Source: Streptococcus oralis
GTDB lineage: Bacteria; Bacillota; Bacilli; Lactobacillales; Streptococcaceae
DNA: 64,000 nt
Assembly (NCBI RefSeq): GCF_019929345.1
Contig: NZ_JAHZPJ010000015.1
Span: 1 to 64,000, forward strand
Direction: 5' to 3'
Shown: positions 61,791-64,000 of the stretch, in pieces
How positions within the stretch are numbered: position 1 is the stretch's first letter
Layout: each line of letters opens with the position of its first letter
Translations under genes and position numbers: made by a program
The notes under the pieces: generated by a model
The model's database searches: none
What the model saw: the letters and a program-made list of their open reading frames with translations, nothing else
What the model was told of the DNA's origin: nothing

Positions 61791-63184
61791 TCTTCTTCTC
61801 CTACCAGTCCAATTTCTTTGCTAATATCTGTAACCATTTTTGAAAGTGGTCTTTTCCCATAATTTTCTTTATCTGTATAATAACCAACTATCATTCTATC
61901 TATCTCATATTTTGAAAACTTTTTATCGGACGTAGCTAAAATTTCTTCTAACTTAATTTTATAGCTATTACTATAAACTTCCTGCTTCCACAATAATTCT
62001 TGGACAACATCTGTGTGTAGTTTATATAGACTTCTTGTATCAATCACATATTTATCCTTTAATAATTTCTGTCTGACACTTAATTTATCCTTACTTTCTA
62101 ATTGTTTTAACTCCTCCTCCGATATGTCATCCTTGATTATAATATCAATACTTTCTGAATTATTAATAAAATCTGCAGACTTTATATTCAAAGAAAATTT
62201 CAACAATTCATCAATATCAGTTATACTTTCATCATAGGGAGAGACATAAAATTTACTCGTACTCTTTTTATTATTACAACCATAACAAGAAGGAATCAGA
62301 TTGTAAAAACATAAAGCGAATAGAGGATATTCATTCTTAGGGAAAAAATGATCCAATTGGCTCGTATTTGCTTCTTCCGTCACATTAATAAAATTACGAT
62401 TACAATATGGACAAACTGTGACACTAGTTATGCGAACTAACTCTTTTTTGTCTATTTTATTATAATAGGATTCCAACTTTTCTTTGTATCGTTCAACAAC
62501 ATAATCCTTCAATACTGTATGAGATTTTTTAGTATGAATTCCATCAAACTTGTAACTTTGCACTAAATCATTAAACGATTTTTTTGAGCTCATCATTTCA
62601 ACCAAAGTATCCATTTTATCCGGAAATATATCTTCAAAGTCCTTTAAGAATTCAGATTTTAAATTCTTCTTAATCAAGTCGATAAATTCTCTTGTATTCT
62701 TTGTTCTATCAACAATAATCCGTATATTATCAGTCAAATTTTTCTTTTTTCGGATTTTATCTAGATTATCATCAGTCTCATATGATAATATTCTTTTCAG
62801 ATTAATACTAGTACTTACTCCTCTAATATACCCTATTTTTAACTGCTTAATTTCCTCATCACACTTTTCTATAAAATCGTTTTTTAAATGACTATAAATT
62901 TGATTAACCAAATCAGAAAATTTCTCCACATGTATTTTAAAAACCCATTCAACATCAGATGAGCTATCTATTTTTTCCTTTACGTTTAGTAAGGTAGAGT
63001 AGTCCGCCATCATAAGTTTTAGAAAGGCTCTATCTTGTTGTGTAAAATAGTCTTCCAATCCATTGTGAGATCCAAAATTCTTAAAAATTAACATATCTAA
63101 TTCGTCTTTTTCTGGTAATTTCTCATAAATATCACGACAAAATTCATATACTTGTTTAGAATTGCTCTTTTTTATCGGAATCAT
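61787..63184 (-). CDS. HNH endonuclease-domain protein (PtuB-like, enlarged)
   Basis: 465 residues. The HNH site is well formed: zinc Cys258/Cys261 (CPYCNRNF), Asp278-His279 (QLDHFFPKNEYP), Asn295 (NLIPS) and zinc Cys300/Cys303 (SCYGCNNKK), the pattern of PtuB-type nucleases. About 250 residues of charged, helical sequence precede it and ~160 follow. The protein seems larger than the PtuB I know, and it is upstream of the ATPase rather than downstream. AGAGGTG precedes the ATG, with TATAAT at 63220-63215. Very AT-rich, with many ATA and TTA codons. Confidence 0.78.
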   Translation of the reverse strand: MIPIKKSNSKQVYEFCRDIYEKLPEKDELDMLIFKNFGSHNGLEDYFTQQDRAFLKLMMADYSTLLNVKEKIDSSSDVEWVFKIHVEKFSDLVNQIYSHLKNDFIEKCDEEIKQLKIGYIRGVSTSINLKRILSYETDDNLDKIRKKKNLTDNIRIIVDRTKNTREFIDLIKKNLKSEFLKDFEDIFPDKMDTLVEMMSSKKSFNDLVQSYKFDGIHTKKSHTVLKDYVVERYKEKLESYYNKIDKKELVRITSVTVCPYCNRNFINVTEEANTSQLDHFFPKNEYPLFALCFYNLIPSCYGCNNKKSTSKFYVSPYDESITDIDELLKFSLNIKSADFINNSESIDIIIKDDISEEELKQLESKDKLSVRQKLLKDKYVIDTRSLYKLHTDVVQELLWKQEVYSNSYKIKLEEILATSDKKFSKYEIDRMIVGYYTDKENYGKRPLSKMVTDISKEIGLVGEEE

Positions 63185-63214
63185 TTTTCACCTCTAAACC
63201 TTAGTTTAATCATA

Positions 63215-63246
63215 ATTATACCACAAAAGACCGTTTTCACGGTCTT
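63215..63246 (-). promoter_or_regulatory. Hairpin plus -10 box upstream of the HNH/ATPase operon
   Basis: Minus strand AAGACCG / CGGTCTT (63246-63227) is a terminator-like hairpin with TTTTG, immediately followed by TATAAT (63220-63215). The hairpin probably insulates the operon from upstream transcription. No good -35 is visible. Confidence 0.55.
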
Positions 63247-63256
63247 GCTTTATATA

Positions 63257-63315
63257 TTAACTATCAAACTCTACTAAAGGCTCAGCAACTTCTAACAAAG
63301 GACGGGATGGTGAAC
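63257..63315 (-). pseudogene. Coding tail upstream of the HNH operon
   Basis: A minus-strand frame enters from the palindrome and ends PSRPLLEVAEPLVEFDS then TAA at 63257. It reads as the 3' end of a gene cut off by the palindromic element. Family unknown. Confidence 0.25.
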
Positions 63316-63359
63316 TGCACCCCCAAAGTTAGACAGAAAAATCTAACTTTGGAGGTGCA
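63316..63359. repeat. IS-end-like palindrome, copy 2
   Basis: TGCACCCCCAAAGTTAGA / TCTAACTTTGGAGGTGCA, nearly perfect over 18 bases with an eight-base loop. It shares the CCAAA-GTTAGA core with the palindrome at 53591. It may be a remnant of two abutting IS3-type ends or a small hairpin element, and could terminate the immunity transcript. Confidence 0.65.
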
Positions 63360-63423
63360 ATTTAAATTTGGATGGTTCAATGCTCTTGATACTTTTGAGA
63401 TTTCCTTCCCTAGATTTTTAACA

Positions 63424-63879
63424 TTATTTCTCAATATTAATTAGAGATAAAAAATCAGAAAATGTATCAGCTATATAAAATACATTTTCATCATCAGAAG
63501 TCTCGGATAGACTAAAGTTACTATCCCAAAAATAGACTCCTTTATCCTCTCCTTCAGTAATCTGAATAAGCATTCCACCTCCATACTCTATACCAAATAT
63601 AAAAGTAGAAATTGGTATTTCAGATTTATAATCATTATTCCAGCCGATTATATTAAAATTCTCATCGTTGTTTATGCCTAAAAAGAAATTAATTAACAAT
63701 TCTTCCTTTAAGCTTGGAGTATTTAATACTAAATAATTATTCTTTGGACATCCACCATTTGTTTTTGACAAAAATTCTTTATAATCTGTAGGAAGAGAGA
63801 TTCCCAATGTATCTTCCAATGAATTAAGTTCTGATTTATTTAAATTCCCAAATGTTTTTAAATTTTCTATAATGTTCAT
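63424..63879 (-). CDS. SMI1/KNR4 (SUKH-1) family immunity protein
   Basis: 151 residues. LGISLPTDYKEFLSKTNGG near residue 27 is the diagnostic SUKH motif, followed by NIIGWNNDY, a glycine-rich IEYGGGM and a C-terminal ADTFSDFLSLI. SUKH proteins neutralise nuclease toxins in polymorphic toxin systems. Its ATG overlaps the TGA of the preceding frame (ATGA), and that frame looks like the end of an HNH/Endo VII-type toxin, so this is probably the cognate immunity gene. Confidence 0.85.
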   Translation of the reverse strand: MNIIENLKTFGNLNKSELNSLEDTLGISLPTDYKEFLSKTNGGCPKNNYLVLNTPSLKEELLINFFLGINNDENFNIIGWNNDYKSEIPISTFIFGIEYGGGMLIQITEGEDKGVYFWDSNFSLSETSDDENVFYIADTFSDFLSLINIEK

Positions 63880-63998
63880 TGTTTCCCTTTCTTAATAATT
63901 GAAAAACCACCTCTGTGAGTAAACTGTGTATGAATTTTAGTCGGAACCTCTTGTAAAGTTTTCCCATCCTGATAAAGAATAAGTCCAATTATAAAATC
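63876..63998 (-). CDS. C-terminal end of a probable nuclease toxin (runs off window)
   Basis: Only 40 codons are visible. The tail reads QDGKTLQEVPTKIHTQFTHR followed by GGFSIIKKGKQ. The DGKT-x-Q-x-VP and H-x(4)-H-x-GG spacing matches the end of HNH/Endonuclease VII-like (WHH) toxin domains. The Trp-His-His expected just before is not seen in this frame; a TGG occurs in the next frame, so the end may be frameshifted or a variant. Coupled by 4 bases to the SUKH gene. Confidence 0.5.
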   Translation of the reverse strand, partial: DFIIGLILYQDGKTLQEVPTKIHTQFTHRGGFSIIKKGKQ

Positions 63999-64000
63999 GA

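Overview
The window looks like chromosome of a mitis-group Streptococcus (S. mitis, S. oralis or S. pneumoniae type). The evidence is two very large YSIRK/LPxTG surface glycosidases (a BgaA-type beta-galactosidase and a GH101 endo-alpha-N-acetylgalactosaminidase), an accessory-Sec asp1-asp2-asp3 block beside a serine-rich repeat gene, and housekeeping clusters (thyA/miaA/hflX/rnz, pncA-codY, har, murT-gatD-pepQ, tpiA-dnaD-metA, rplK-rplA-dacB) arranged as I remember them from the pneumococcus. No species-level call is possible without a search.

Layout. 1-5.6 kb, minus strand: the 5' end of a serine-rich repeat gene with its own consensus promoter, then asp3, asp2 and asp1; no secY2 lies upstream of asp1. 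6-13 kb: bgaA. 13.2-19.3 kb: a housekeeping run of an SDR oxidoreductase, an unknown gene, rnz, an unknown gene, hflX, miaA, a DUF3042 small protein and thyA. 19.6-26 kb: the GH101 mucin O-glycanase, which here carries an extra trypsin-fold serine protease domain. 26.5-31.6 kb: tRNA-Leu, pncA, codY, a candidate plus-strand small RNA, cshA and the disulfide reductase har. 31.7-33.2 kb: a small accessory insertion with a nucleotidyltransferase. 33.2-36.6 kb: murT-gatD and pepQ. 36.6-41.6 kb: a vitamin B6-type ECF S component, pdxK, truA, an MFS transporter, a Pr6Pr membrane protein, yjdM and dpr. 41.8-45.3 kb: a heterodimeric ABC exporter with a hairpin-rich leader. 45.5-52.9 kb: tpiA, dnaD, metA, apt, a GNAT enzyme, rplA, rplK, dacB, a HIT protein and an M42 peptidase. 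53-54.4 kb: a tandem pair of DUF1307 lipoproteins. 54.5-60 kb: brnQ, rhodanese, a UDG-family protein, pepV, nitroreductase and phosphoesterase. 60-63.2 kb: an AT-rich two-gene HNH nuclease plus ABC-type ATPase operon resembling a Septu (PtuAB) defence system. 63.3-64 kb: a hairpin element, a SUKH-type immunity gene and the last codons of a probable nuclease toxin.

How the genes fit together. The two surface glycosidases act on host glycans, BgaA on terminal beta-galactose and GH101 on core-1 mucin O-glycans. Both have a perfect CcpA cre match just upstream of the start codon, so both are probably shut off when sugar is plentiful. CodY, with a near-consensus box at its own promoter, adds nutrient sensing. 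The most unusual items are the protease-glycosidase fusion, the HNH/ATPase operon, the signal-less serine-rich gene next to asp1-3, the candidate sRNA divergent from codY, a probably leaderless murT mRNA, and a duplicated L1-operator-like hairpin before both rplK and rplA.
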